64,000 nt of DNA from Akkermansia sp. (lineage in GTDB: Bacteria > Verrucomicrobiota > Verrucomicrobiia > Verrucomicrobiales > Akkermansiaceae), in the NCBI GenBank assembly GCA_030525455.1, contig JAUNER010000002.1, forward strand, positions 53,453-117,452, given 5' to 3'. Under the pieces are notes generated by a model. It searched no databases and was not told the origin of the DNA. It worked only from the letters and a program-made list of their open reading frames with translations. A program made the translations under genes and the position numbers. Of this stretch, positions 38,875 through 48,007 are shown piece by piece (the stretch's first letter is position 1; each line of letters opens with the position of its first letter).

Positions 38875-39198
38875 ATGGACGAATTGGTAACAGATTCTGA
38901 TAGAAATCATGGCACACAACCGCTAGATGAGCTCATGACCCGATGGGGCTTAACCAACCATGATTTAGTAAGCATTTCCACAGAACAATTAACACACAAG
39001 CAAGTACAAAAAGCACGCACCGGTCGTCAGCTGACCCTAAAACTCATGCAAAAAGTTTGCCGTGCTTTGAATGTAGCCATTTGGGTGCGGCTAAGTGCCG
39101 CACAAAAGGAAGATTACTTCGAATATATGCACAAGCATCTATTTACATACGCCAAAGGCTACGACCCACATTGGCAAGACCCCAACCTTAACCTATAA
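38875..39198 (+). CDS. Small helix-turn-helix-like protein, unknown function
   Basis: The 107-residue product has a region (about 17-70: LDELMTRWGLTNHDLV..., then KQVQKARTGRQLTLKLMQKV) resembling a divergent XRE-type helix-turn-helix, where conserved WGL, LT.KQV.KA..GR.L and alternating hydrophobics suggest folding into helices. It probably binds nucleic acid, but no family name can be given. It is a single gene between rnd and mazG, divergent from rnd. Confidence 0.7.
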   Translation: MDELVTDSDRNHGTQPLDELMTRWGLTNHDLVSISTEQLTHKQVQKARTGRQLTLKLMQKVCRALNVAIWVRLSAAQKEDYFEYMHKHLFTYAKGYDPHWQDPNLNL

Positions 39199-39241
39199 CG
39201 CAGGGTAAAGTAAATGAGTCAAATCCAACAAAGAGGCAGAA

Positions 39242-40051
39242 CTATTCTGCCTCTTTTGCTTTTTGCCAATATTGCTCCATCGTCTCCAAATCGGCATCTA
39301 CCAAAGAGCCACCCCCTTGGGAAAGAAGTTTTTCCATCATTCCAAATCGGCGTTCAAACTTATTATTGGCAGATTCCATGACCACTTCAGGGTCAAACCC
39401 CTTCAAACGGCAAAAATTCACAACTGCCATCATTAAATCACCTAGCTCTTCTTCCAAATGCGCATCATGATTTGAAGAAGAAACAATTTCCTCGCACTCG
39501 GCAAGTTCTTCTCTCACTTTTTGCCAAGCACCATCGGCATCCGGCCAATCAAAGCCAACCTTTGCCGCTTTTTTTTGCAACTTCCAAGCACGCATCAAAG
39601 CCGGCAACCCCTTACCCGTTCCGTGCAAATAAGGTTTAGCTTCTGCTCCCTTTTCTTGTTTTTTAATGTTATCCCACTGCGTGAGTACCGCCTCAGTAGT
39701 AGCGGCATTTGATGAACCAAACACATGAGGGTGTCGACGTACAAGCTTATCGCTCACCTCTTTGGCAATATCTTCAAATGTAAAGCGATTCGACTCACTA
39801 GCAATCTCTGCATGAAAAACAACCTGTAACAGCACATCACCTAATTCCTCACGCATCTGTGCAGTATCATCACTTTTAATAGCATCTACTGCCTCATACG
39901 CCTCTTCAATCATATTGCAAATCAATGATTTATGAGTCTGCTCAGCATCCCATGGGCAGCCGTGTGGGGCCCGTAACCGCTTCATAATAGCAATAAGACG
40001 ATGCATTTGAAGAGCAGGGTCCTGACAATTTATCATCTCTTGGTCGTTCAT
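39242..40051 (-). CDS. mazG: Nucleoside triphosphate pyrophosphohydrolase MazG
   Basis: The 269-residue product has both MazG repeats. The first begins LRAPHGCPWDAEQTHKSLIC and holds the catalytic EEAYEAVDAI and EELGDVLLQVVFHA; the second has REELAECEEI and EELGDLMMAVVNFCRLKG with magnesium-binding acidic residues. It hydrolyses NTPs to NMPs. It converges on the small gene at 38875 and is divergent from the gene at 40137. Confidence 0.95.
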   Translation of the reverse strand: MNDQEMINCQDPALQMHRLIAIMKRLRAPHGCPWDAEQTHKSLICNMIEEAYEAVDAIKSDDTAQMREELGDVLLQVVFHAEIASESNRFTFEDIAKEVSDKLVRRHPHVFGSSNAATTEAVLTQWDNIKKQEKGAEAKPYLHGTGKGLPALMRAWKLQKKAAKVGFDWPDADGAWQKVREELAECEEIVSSSNHDAHLEEELGDLMMAVVNFCRLKGFDPEVVMESANNKFERRFGMMEKLLSQGGGSLVDADLETMEQYWQKAKEAE

Positions 40052-40136
40052 GTTGCCACTATACTAATCAACCTACATCAGAAAACTAGCAAAAATTACA
40101 CTTTACCTTGAATGAAAGAGAAGTCAAACTGGGGGC

Positions 40137-40427
40137 ATGGAAGTACACACGTGGAAAGAACGCGAAGATGGCATTATGATGTTTTACCAAGCATCACACC
40201 ATGCTAATAAATGGAAACTCGAACGTGCCCCAAAAGTCGGCAGAGCAGAACGCGATAACGTCCAATGGGAACAAATAGAATTTACCCGTAGCCACTGGGA
40301 AACACTTCGTGAACTCCTATGGAGAAAATATCAGCGTAAACGCTGCCCCTGGCGACTCATCGAGGCAATCGACAAACTCCTAGAAGATATGCCCGAAGAT
40401 GACACCTCTCCGGCAGATGACGAATAA
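40137..40427 (+). CDS. Small conserved-looking protein, unknown function
   Basis: A 96-residue charged protein, rich in Trp, Arg and Glu (WKEREDGIMMFYQASHHANKW, WETLRELLWRKYQRKRCPW), with an acidic tail. No motif is recognised. It ends five bases before comF, so the two are likely one operon. Its alignment of aromatic residues suggests a small folded domain rather than a spurious frame. Confidence 0.7.
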   Translation: MEVHTWKEREDGIMMFYQASHHANKWKLERAPKVGRAERDNVQWEQIEFTRSHWETLRELLWRKYQRKRCPWRLIEAIDKLLEDMPEDDTSPADDE

Positions 40428-40432
40428 TCAAT

Positions 40433-41185
40433 ATGTCTCTCGTGGGCAATATATTTCGCGAATGGATATCTTGGATTTACCCAAGTATCTGTGAGCTATG
40501 TGGTTGCCGATGCGACTATGGTCAATCACTTTGCCCCGATTGCATCCAAAAACTGGAAAAAATCGAGCCGCCATATTGTGCAATCTGCGGAGCACCAGTA
40601 CCCGGCTCATTTATACCGACGGGGATATGTAACGACTGCCATGAGCAAAAGCCCCACTATTCCGAAGCTCGTGCTGTTTTCACCAACGCAAATGAACTTC
40701 GAGAGCTCATTCTATCATTTAAATATGCCGGGAAAATCTATCTAGGTCGTACACTCGCAACACTTATGGTCGAGGCCATAAAATCACATCCATACTGGTT
40801 TGATGGGGAAAAATGCCACATCATACCGGTACCCATGAATTCAAAAAAACTCTACCAACGAGGCTATAATCAAGCCGCAGAACTTGCAAAGCAAGTAGCC
40901 AAAAACCTTAATTGGAGCTATTCAGATATACTCATCCACAAAGAAGATAACCAAGCACAAGCAGGCCTAGGTAGAGCAGCACGCTTGAAACACGCCAAAA
41001 AGGTTTATCGCATAGGGATGAAAAGTCTCAAAGAAAAAAGCTTCGAAGGAGAATCTGTGTTGCTCATCGATGATGTCTTTACCACCGGAGCAACAGCAGA
41101 CTCATGTGCCCGCTGGATAAAACGGGCAGGTGCAAAAAACGTCTATGTATTTACACTGGCACGCACCGTCTCGCACTATAAATAA
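40433..41185 (+). CDS. ComF family phosphoribosyltransferase-like protein
   Basis: The 250-residue product has the N-terminal zinc-finger cysteines (CELCGCRC, CPDC, CAICG, CNDC; residues 19-70) and a C-terminal PRTase domain with IIPVPMNSKKLYQRGYNQAAELA and the PRPP loop VLLIDDVFTTGATADSC (about 212-228). ComF relatives work in DNA uptake for natural transformation, and in E. coli (GntX) in use of DNA as a nutrient. No other competence gene is nearby. Confidence 0.92.
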   Translation: MSLVGNIFREWISWIYPSICELCGCRCDYGQSLCPDCIQKLEKIEPPYCAICGAPVPGSFIPTGICNDCHEQKPHYSEARAVFTNANELRELILSFKYAGKIYLGRTLATLMVEAIKSHPYWFDGEKCHIIPVPMNSKKLYQRGYNQAAELAKQVAKNLNWSYSDILIHKEDNQAQAGLGRAARLKHAKKVYRIGMKSLKEKSFEGESVLLIDDVFTTGATADSCARWIKRAGAKNVYVFTLARTVSHYK

Positions 41186-41204
41186 CGCCTATTAACACAG
41201 GGCT

Positions 41205-42725
41205 TTATTTCGAAAAATGAGCCACGATGGAATTTACCAATCCATCAATATCAAATTGCTTGGCAGATATTTCCGGCGAATGACCATGTGTGGCAAGGCT
41301 CTGCCCAGTAATCGGACCAATGCTTGCAGCTAAACAATTTGTAGGCCAGGGCAATTCCAATTGGAAGAAATTCTCAACCGTAGATGAACTGGTAAAGGTA
41401 ATAACATCGGCACCATATTTCATCAATAATGCCTGAGCTCCTGTTACATCTTCATCCTCTGGTTCTGTTTTATAAGCAATGCACTCATCCACGATGGCAT
41501 TTCTCTTCATCAGCTCATCGTAGATAACACGGCGAGCCCCCTCGGCATGAACCCACAGGAATGTTTGATGCTCTATAGACCCGAGTGTTTCAGTAGCATC
41601 ATCAAATGCTTTTATCAACCCCTCTGCCACATAAGATTCCGGCACTAAATCGACATCTAGACCAAACTTACGAATAACCGCAGCTGTCCCCGGTCCCATT
41701 GCGGCAATGCGTGCACCACCTATGCTACGAATATCTTTATACACCGCAAAGAATGCTTGGAAAAATCGCTCTACACCATTAGGGCTCGTAAATATCAACC
41801 AATCGTAAGTATGACAATGAACAACGGATTCTGCAAACTCCCTCTTGTTTGTGGGGGGGGCAATGCGAATTGTAGGTAATTCTATCACCTCTGCACCCAG
41901 TCGGCGAAGTTTGCCGGACAAAGCACTTGCTTGGTGACGCGTGCGAGTGACAACAATACGCTTCCCAAATAAAGGAAGTGATTCATACCAATTTAACTCT
42001 TCACGCTTAGTCACCACATCACCAATTACCACCACAGCAGGGGCAGATAACCCCGCCTCTGCAACCGCTGATGCCAAGTTTGCCACAGTGCCGGTTACCG
42101 TACGTTGCTTACCAGTCGTTGCCCATTGAATAGCTGCGGCAGGGGTCTCCGGATTCTGACCAAAACTTATCAATGCGGTACAAATTTCACTCAAATTATT
42201 CATCCCCATAAGCATGACCTTTGTGCCTGAGGCCACCGCAATATGCTTCAAATCCAGTTCAGATTCCTGCTTCGTCGTATCCTCATGCCCGGTAAACACA
42301 GTAAACTGCGTACAAACACCACGCTGAGTCACCGGAATACCAGCATATGCAGGCCCGGCAATGGCAGAGCTAATCCCAGGGATAACATCATACGCAACCC
42401 CGGCAGAATGCAAAGCAGAAGCTTCTTCTCCGCCACGCCCAAAGACATAAGGGTCCCCACCTTTCAAACGGACAACCTCTTTCCCCTCTTTGCCCAATTT
42501 AACAAGCAAGGCATTTATTTCATCCTGTGGCAACGCATGGCGACCAGCTCGCTTGCCAACGTAAATTTTTTCGCAATCAGCAGGAGCCCAGCTTAGCATT
42601 TCCGGTGAACTTAGAGCATCATAAACAAGAACTTCTGCTTGTTGAATCAACTCCTTGCCGCGAAGAGTGATAAGTCCAATGTCTCCAGGACCAGCACCTA
42701 AAAGATGAACGATACCTTGTTGCAT
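41205..42725 (-). CDS. Fused uroporphyrinogen-III C-methyltransferase/uroporphyrinogen-III synthase
   Basis: Start chosen at MQQGIVHLLGAGPGDIGLIT (42725). The 506-residue fusion has a CobA/SUMT domain (about 1-245) with GAGPGD, VRLKGGDPYVFGRGGEEA and the VIPGISSA region, and a HemD domain (about 260-506) with VVTRTRHQASALSGKLRRLG and YDWLIFTSPNGVERFF. It makes uroporphyrinogen III and methylates it towards sirohaem or cobalamin. Such fusions are known in several phyla. A run of eight G (C on the coding strand) at 41853-41860 lies within the HemD part. Confidence 0.95.
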   Translation of the reverse strand: MQQGIVHLLGAGPGDIGLITLRGKELIQQAEVLVYDALSSPEMLSWAPADCEKIYVGKRAGRHALPQDEINALLVKLGKEGKEVVRLKGGDPYVFGRGGEEASALHSAGVAYDVIPGISSAIAGPAYAGIPVTQRGVCTQFTVFTGHEDTTKQESELDLKHIAVASGTKVMLMGMNNLSEICTALISFGQNPETPAAAIQWATTGKQRTVTGTVANLASAVAEAGLSAPAVVVIGDVVTKREELNWYESLPLFGKRIVVTRTRHQASALSGKLRRLGAEVIELPTIRIAPPTNKREFAESVVHCHTYDWLIFTSPNGVERFFQAFFAVYKDIRSIGGARIAAMGPGTAAVIRKFGLDVDLVPESYVAEGLIKAFDDATETLGSIEHQTFLWVHAEGARRVIYDELMKRNAIVDECIAYKTEPEDEDVTGAQALLMKYGADVITFTSSSTVENFFQLELPWPTNCLAASIGPITGQSLATHGHSPEISAKQFDIDGLVNSIVAHFSK

Positions 42726-42808
42726 GACCACATTGAGCCATAAAAACACGCCTACTGGCTACACAAAAGCTTGGCAGTATAAAATTTAACTGACACGCAG
42801 GCATCTAG

Positions 42809-42825
42809 ATTCAACGTTTTGTCAT
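42809..42825 (+). promoter_or_regulatory. Second copy of the 17-bp motif, before the zinc peptidase gene
   Basis: Exactly ATTCAACGTTTTGTCAT, as at 32155-32171 upstream of clpB. It ends 19 bases before the peptidase start codon. Confidence 0.55.
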
Positions 42826-42844
42826 GTGATAATGTCTCATTGAT

Positions 42845-43606
42845 ATGTTCGAATTATTTAATACCGATTTTCTCTCCTCTGCTTATTATTACTCTGAGCA
42901 AGGGCCCGTCATTCATGGCAATATCATTTACTGGATAATCATTATAGGCTCAATGATTGTCAGCTGGCTGGTCAGTAATCGCATGGAAAGCCGCTTCCGC
43001 CAATTTTCTCAAGAACCCATCCCTATGTCCGGCAAGGAAATTGCCGAAAAAATGCTACGCGACCACCACATTCACGACGTAAAAGTCATCTCTACTTCCG
43101 GGCATTTAACAGACCACTATAACCCGGCAAATAAAACGGTCAACCTCAGCGAATCTGTATACCACTCAAACAGCATTGCCGCGGCTGCCGTTGCCGCTCA
43201 CGAAGTAGGCCATGCTGTACAACATGCCCAAGCATACGCATGGCTCAGTATGCGCTCTGCTCTCGTACCCATCGTCCAGTTCTCATCAAACCTCGTTGGC
43301 ATAGTGATGCTCATTGGTGTTATCCTGCTTGCCATGGGAAGCACACCATGGGTGTTAGGAGCAGGAATCATCCTATTTGCCTTTACTACACTCTTTGCCT
43401 TTGTCACACTCCCGGTAGAATTTAACGCATCTGCCCGGGCACTACAATGGTTAGAACGCTCTCACGTTCTTAACTATTTTGGTCACAGCAAAGCGAAAAG
43501 TGCATTATTCTGGGCAGCCATGACGTATGTCGTTGGGGCATTATCATCCTTGGCCATGCTTCTCTATTATGTACTTATGTTCCTCGGAGCACGCAGCAGA
43601 GACTAA
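42845..43606 (+). CDS. Membrane zinc metallopeptidase (YugP-type, PF04298-like)
   Basis: The 253-residue product has an N-terminal membrane segment (about 25-43), the catalytic HEVGH (119-123, with H119, E120 and H123), two or three further membrane helices (about 140-190 and 225-250) and the later PVEFNASARAL motif, whose Glu is the likely third zinc ligand. It belongs to membrane proteases related in layout to HtpX; the substrate is unknown. It shares an upstream 17-bp motif with clpB, hinting at stress control. Confidence 0.85.
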   Translation: MFELFNTDFLSSAYYYSEQGPVIHGNIIYWIIIIGSMIVSWLVSNRMESRFRQFSQEPIPMSGKEIAEKMLRDHHIHDVKVISTSGHLTDHYNPANKTVNLSESVYHSNSIAAAAVAAHEVGHAVQHAQAYAWLSMRSALVPIVQFSSNLVGIVMLIGVILLAMGSTPWVLGAGIILFAFTTLFAFVTLPVEFNASARALQWLERSHVLNYFGHSKAKSALFWAAMTYVVGALSSLAMLLYYVLMFLGARSRD

Positions 43607-43627
43607 TTCCACTCGCAATATCAAGTT

Positions 43628-43680
43628 CAATGAGCAAACTCTCGCAGGAAAATCTTCTCCTTTGAGTGATTTGCTCATTG
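43628..43680 (+). terminator. Inverted repeat after the zinc peptidase gene, overlapping the pdhA -35
   Basis: CAATGAGCAAA (43628-43638) pairs perfectly with TTTGCTCATTG (43670-43680) over 11 bp with a 31-base interior. The right arm shares its last three bases with the -35 box of pdhA. It could be a terminator or an operator. Confidence 0.55.
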
Positions 43681-43705
43681 ATTTATTCACATAAAGAGAT
43701 AAAAT
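43678..43705 (+). promoter_or_regulatory. Promoter of pdhABC
   Basis: TTGATT (43678-43683), 16-base spacer, TAAAAT (43700-43705). The -35 region repeats TTGATTTATTCA seen at cmk. The GTG start codon is seven bases after the -10. Confidence 0.65.
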
Positions 43706-43711
43706 GACCGT

Positions 43712-44713
43712 GTGGCACGCTGTGATTCTATAAATTCGCACTTAAAAGACCCTGCTATAAAGGCATTTCAAGCCATTATACTGGCTCGCACCTTTGAAAC
43801 AAAAATTTCTGCCCTTTACAAAGCCGGCAAAATCACCGGGGGAGTTTACTTAGGTCGTGGACATGAAGCCATCGCAGCTTGTGGGGGGGTCTTCCTAAAA
43901 TCCGGCTACGATGTCATCGCTCCATTTATTCGAGAACAAGCCGCACGTCTCACATGGGGTGAACCCATCATTGAAGCCGCTCGTGCTTACCTTGGTTCTG
44001 CTCTAGGTTGTATGAAGGGACGTGATGGGAACGTGCATCGAGGTCTCCCTGCTGAGGGATATGTAGCACCTATAAGTCACTTAGGGAGCACAATTGCCTT
44101 TATAAATGGTTGTTTATTTGCCAAACGCATGGATGGCTTATTCCCGGGTCCGGTTGGCGTAGCCTTTTGCGGTGATGGCACAACATCCACAGGGGCATTT
44201 CACGAAGCGGCAAACATGGCCAATGTCGAAAACCTCCCCTTAATTCTCGTCGTTACCAACAACAAATTTGCCTACTCTACCCCAAATATCAGAGAATTTG
44301 GCGACGCCGACCTTGCTCAGCGAGGGAAAGGCTATGGCTTTAATGTCTACGAAATTGACGGCACAGACTTCCTAACCACACTTTCGACATTCAAATCAGC
44401 TGTCGACAACGCCCGTGCCGGGAACGGCCCTCAATGGATACTGGCTAATACATTGAGAATGTGTGGTCATGGCGAACACGATGATGCTTCATACATTCCG
44501 GCTGAGCTCAAACAAGAATATCTCGAAAAAGACCCACCTGCAGTAGCAGAACGACAACTGTTAGAATTAGGGTGGCTGACACAAGAAGAAATCGAAGATA
44601 TTAAGAAAGATGCGGCAGAACAAGTACAAACCGCCGTTGCCACCGCTCAGAAAGAAATAGAACCCGACCCTTTCCGAGAAAATTGGGTTGCAACAGTCTG
44701 GAAACCATACTAA
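43712..44713 (+). CDS. pdhA: Pyruvate dehydrogenase E1 component, alpha subunit
   Basis: The 333-residue product starts at GTG (43712), since the E1-alpha core FQAIILARTFETKISALYKA begins at residue 19 and no ATG is upstream in frame. The thiamine diphosphate motif runs GDGTTSTGAFHEAANMANVE to NNKFAYSTP, with the phosphorylation-loop-like HGEHDDASYIP near 255. With PdhB it decarboxylates pyruvate and passes the acetyl group to E2. The gene contains a G7 run at 43883-43889. Confidence 0.95.
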   Translation: MARCDSINSHLKDPAIKAFQAIILARTFETKISALYKAGKITGGVYLGRGHEAIAACGGVFLKSGYDVIAPFIREQAARLTWGEPIIEAARAYLGSALGCMKGRDGNVHRGLPAEGYVAPISHLGSTIAFINGCLFAKRMDGLFPGPVGVAFCGDGTTSTGAFHEAANMANVENLPLILVVTNNKFAYSTPNIREFGDADLAQRGKGYGFNVYEIDGTDFLTTLSTFKSAVDNARAGNGPQWILANTLRMCGHGEHDDASYIPAELKQEYLEKDPPAVAERQLLELGWLTQEEIEDIKKDAAEQVQTAVATAQKEIEPDPFRENWVATVWKPY

Positions 44714-44735
44714 TCACCTAAACCGAGCTAATCCC

Positions 44736-45710
44736 ATGAGCGTAACCTACATAGATGCCATTCACGATGCTCAAAAAGACTTACTTACTGAAGATAAAAA
44801 TGTCTTTCTTTATGGGCAAGACATCGGTGTATTCGGTGGGGCATTTAAGGCAACAAAAGGTCTAAAGGATTTATTCCCCGATAGAGTGATAGACGCCCCC
44901 ATCAGCGAAGATGCCATGGCAGGCATGGTAACAGGTGCAGCCGTTATGGGCAAAAAACCCATTATGGAAATCCAGTTTGCCGACTTTAGCACCATTTGCT
45001 TAAATCAAATAGTCAACTTTTCTGCTACACATTATTACCGCACCGGCGTACCGGTCAATATCACCGTACGCCTGCCCTGCGGGGGTACTCCGGGTACAGG
45101 CCCATTCCACAGTCAATGTACAGAAGCATTATTTGCCCATTTTCCCGGACTTCACGTCATGACTCCGGCTACCGTAGCAGATGCGTATTGGATGCTTCGC
45201 CAGGCAGTAGAAATTCCTGACCCAGTTATATTCCTAGAGCATAAATTCCTCTATCGATGGCTCAAAGCAGACGATAACTATCTGGACGTACCGGCCATTC
45301 CATTCGGAAAAGCACGCATCGCTCGCACCGGCAAACACGCCACAGTTGTCGCTTACAGTGCCATGGTTCATGAAGCTGTAAGAGCCGCTGAATTACTTTA
45401 TAAAGAAAGTGGCTACGAAGTGGAAGTTGTCGATTTACGATCTGTTCGACCACTTGATATGGATACAGTTATTGCCTCTGTGGCTCGTACGGGACGAGTC
45501 CTAGTTATTGGCGAGGACTTCCCCTGGGGTGGAGTTACAGCCGAGGTTGTATCTCGCATCGTTGCAGAAGGCTTCCACCTACTTGATGCACCACCGCAAA
45601 GGTTAAACGCCAAAGACACCCCCATTCCACAGCATCCTAACCTCTGGAAAGCTCATCGTCCTACACTAGAATCTATCGCCGCTTCCATTCGTCATCTTTT
45701 ATCCATCTAA
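44736..45710 (+). CDS. pdhB: Pyruvate dehydrogenase E1 component, beta subunit
   Basis: Start at MSVTYIDAIHDAQKDLLTED (44736), 22 bases after pdhA. The 324-residue product has family segments VFLYGQDIGVFGGAFKATKG, DAPISEDAMAGMVTGAAVMG, IMEIQFADFSTICLNQIVN and the C-terminal transketolase domain with EVVDLRSVRPLDMDTVIASV. It completes the E1 heterotetramer. Confidence 0.96.
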   Translation: MSVTYIDAIHDAQKDLLTEDKNVFLYGQDIGVFGGAFKATKGLKDLFPDRVIDAPISEDAMAGMVTGAAVMGKKPIMEIQFADFSTICLNQIVNFSATHYYRTGVPVNITVRLPCGGTPGTGPFHSQCTEALFAHFPGLHVMTPATVADAYWMLRQAVEIPDPVIFLEHKFLYRWLKADDNYLDVPAIPFGKARIARTGKHATVVAYSAMVHEAVRAAELLYKESGYEVEVVDLRSVRPLDMDTVIASVARTGRVLVIGEDFPWGGVTAEVVSRIVAEGFHLLDAPPQRLNAKDTPIPQHPNLWKAHRPTLESIAASIRHLLSI

Positions 45711-45728
45711 TCAACTTAGTTACCTACC

Positions 45729-47006
45729 ATGCCAAAAGTTCCAATTTTCATGCCTCAACTGGGCGACTCAATCGCAGAAGCCACAGTGCTACGCATACTC
45801 GTAGCACCGGGGGAATCCGTGGTAGCCGACCAAGAAATCTTTGAAGTTGAAACAAACAAAGCCACCATGGGTGTGACAACGATGTGTGGCGGGGTTTTAG
45901 CTGAAATTAACATCAAAGAGGGCGATTCTGTCGTCGTTGGTGCATGTATGGCCATGATTGAAGCGACTGAGGAAGAAATCGAACGTTCCGGTGCAACTCC
46001 GGCAGGCGAGGCTCCATCTCTACCTACCAGCCCGGAATCCGTACCGCTTCCCGCCACTCCACCACCTAGCAACACTGATGACACCACACCGCAACAAGCA
46101 GGTGTTCACTTCACGGTAGGTGGTGATGGGTACCAAGAAACAAATGATTTGAAGGTTCAGCCCAGCGTACGCGGCTTACCCGTGCCGGCTGGGATGAAAG
46201 GGGCTCACTATATGTCCCCACGTATGCGTGCTCGCATGGATGAACTTGGCATGCGGGCTTCAGATATTGCCTTTATTTCCGGCTCTGGTGCAGGTGGTCG
46301 AGTAACCATTGATGACCTAGAAGATTTCCTAGATTATGTAAGCAAATGGCCACACCGCAAGGCATCATCTATGCGACTAGCCGTAGCAGACGCCATGCGT
46401 CGAAGCTGGACTCGTCCATTAGCCTCTGCCGGGCGACCCGTCTACATGGATCCGGTGCTCAAGCACCGCCAGCATTCACCGCTTCGTCCGGGGATTACAC
46501 TGTACTTTGTCAGAGCATTGGCTTTAGCATTGGCAGAAAATCCGGAATGTGCCGGTTATCTCGTTGGAGAAAATATCATTTCTCCAAAAACATTCGACAT
46601 TGGCATTGCTGTACAGGTGGCTGACGGCGTTATGGTTCCTGTTCTTCGCTGTGTCAATGAACGTACTATGGAAGAATTATTAGACGACTACAATCGCCTT
46701 ATCGCTCAAGCTCGTCGCCGTCGCTTAGCACCAGAGGATTGTACAGGCGGCATCGCCACCGTAACGAATTTCGGTGGTTTCGGGCTCACATTTGCCGCCC
46801 CCATGCCCATGCCAAGTGAATCTATCATCTTAGGTGTTGGTGCCTCCACTAAAACTCCTGTATGGAGTGATGAAGTAGAAGCTTTCATCCCTGTCACTAA
46901 GGCAAATATCGTTCTCACAGGTGACCACCGAGTAGTGGATGGTGCTGATATAGGCCGTCTCCTTATGCGCGTAGCTGAACTACTACAACGACCAGAGTAT
47001 CTATAA
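45729..47006 (+). CDS. pdhC: Pyruvate dehydrogenase E2 component (dihydrolipoamide acetyltransferase)
   Basis: The 425-residue product has one lipoyl domain (1-78) with the lipoylated lysine in EVETNKATMGV, a Pro/Ser-rich linker (about 90-130), a peripheral subunit-binding domain (SPRMRARMDELGMRASDIAF) and a catalytic domain ending in GDHRVVDGADIGRLL, the HxxxDG acyltransferase motif. It follows pdhB by 18 bases. No E3 gene (lpd) is in the window. Confidence 0.95.
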   Translation: MPKVPIFMPQLGDSIAEATVLRILVAPGESVVADQEIFEVETNKATMGVTTMCGGVLAEINIKEGDSVVVGACMAMIEATEEEIERSGATPAGEAPSLPTSPESVPLPATPPPSNTDDTTPQQAGVHFTVGGDGYQETNDLKVQPSVRGLPVPAGMKGAHYMSPRMRARMDELGMRASDIAFISGSGAGGRVTIDDLEDFLDYVSKWPHRKASSMRLAVADAMRRSWTRPLASAGRPVYMDPVLKHRQHSPLRPGITLYFVRALALALAENPECAGYLVGENIISPKTFDIGIAVQVADGVMVPVLRCVNERTMEELLDDYNRLIAQARRRRLAPEDCTGGIATVTNFGGFGLTFAAPMPMPSESIILGVGASTKTPVWSDEVEAFIPVTKANIVLTGDHRVVDGADIGRLLMRVAELLQRPEYL

Positions 47007-47027
47007 TCCCCTCATCTCACCTTAGTT

Positions 47028-47849
47028 ATGAGCGACTCTACACCTATACTCGGATTAGTAGCCGGGGACGGAAGCTACCCGGAATGCATCATTAAAGGTG
47101 CTAGAAAAAATGCCCCAAATATACGCATTGTCGCCATTGGATTCAAAGGAGAAACCAACTCAGCTCTCATATCCTCGCTTGTTGACGAGTATAAAGAATT
47201 TCATGTAGGGCAAATCAGCAAACCGTTTGCCTTTATGAAAGAACATGGGGTAAAAGATGTCATCATGGCAGGTGGCATCAACCCAAAAAACATCCTTACA
47301 CTTCGCCCGGATTTGAGAGCACTTTCGGTACTTATCCGAATGCCGGAAAAAAACGCCAACTCACTACTCGAAGCCGTCATCACCGAAGCCGAAAAAGACG
47401 GATTCCACTTCTTACCGGCCTCAACCTACATGGAAGATTATATGCCTGGTCCGGGACACATTGCAGGCCCCGCCCCAAGTAGCGAACAATGGGAAGATGC
47501 TCGCTTCGGGATGCAAATGGCTAAAGAAACAAGCCGCTTAAGCATAGGGCAATCCGTCGTTGTTTATAGTGGCACAGTCATTGCCGTTGAGGCTGTAGAA
47601 GGAACTAATAATTGCATTCGCCGCGGTGGACAACTTGGCCACGGCAAACCACTTACCCTTGCCAAGGTTGCTCGAACAGGGCACGATATGCGCTTCGACA
47701 TACCAACAGTCGGTCCTACGACAATGGAAGTTTGTGCCGAAAATGGGGTTCACCAAGTGGCTATCGAAGCTCACAAAACAATCTTACTGGATAAGGAACG
47801 TGTCGAAGCTTTGTGTAAAAAACACAAAATTTCTTTTCATGCTATATAG
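47028..47849 (+). CDS. lpxI: UDP-2,3-diacylglucosamine pyrophosphatase LpxI
   Basis: The 273-residue product has the two LpxI domains: N-terminal ILGLVAGDGSYPECIIKGAR and DVIMAGGINPKNI, C-terminal VEAVEGTNNCIRRGG and VKVARTGHDMRFDIPTVGP-type segment ending with CKKHKISF. LpxI hydrolyses UDP-2,3-diacylglucosamine to lipid X in lipid A synthesis and replaces LpxH in some phyla. It is 21 bases after pdhC. Confidence 0.92.
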   Translation: MSDSTPILGLVAGDGSYPECIIKGARKNAPNIRIVAIGFKGETNSALISSLVDEYKEFHVGQISKPFAFMKEHGVKDVIMAGGINPKNILTLRPDLRALSVLIRMPEKNANSLLEAVITEAEKDGFHFLPASTYMEDYMPGPGHIAGPAPSSEQWEDARFGMQMAKETSRLSIGQSVVVYSGTVIAVEAVEGTNNCIRRGGQLGHGKPLTLAKVARTGHDMRFDIPTVGPTTMEVCAENGVHQVAIEAHKTILLDKERVEALCKKHKISFHAI

Positions 47850-47968
47850 TAATAGAATGAAAAGAATAAGGGACAACCATATTCCTTCGTGAGATAGAGT
47901 TTTTCCTCATCTCTTTTATCACTTATTAATGCAATAGGCATTAATTTACATACTGTCTCAATTCAAAC

Positions 47969-47997
47969 TTGACGCACTAGGGATAGCTATATATCTT
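47969..47997 (+). promoter_or_regulatory. Promoter of efp
   Basis: TTGACG (47969-47974), 17-base spacer, TATCTT (47992-47997), eleven bases before the efp start codon. Confidence 0.55.
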
Positions 47998-48007
47998 ACC
48001 GAGCAAC

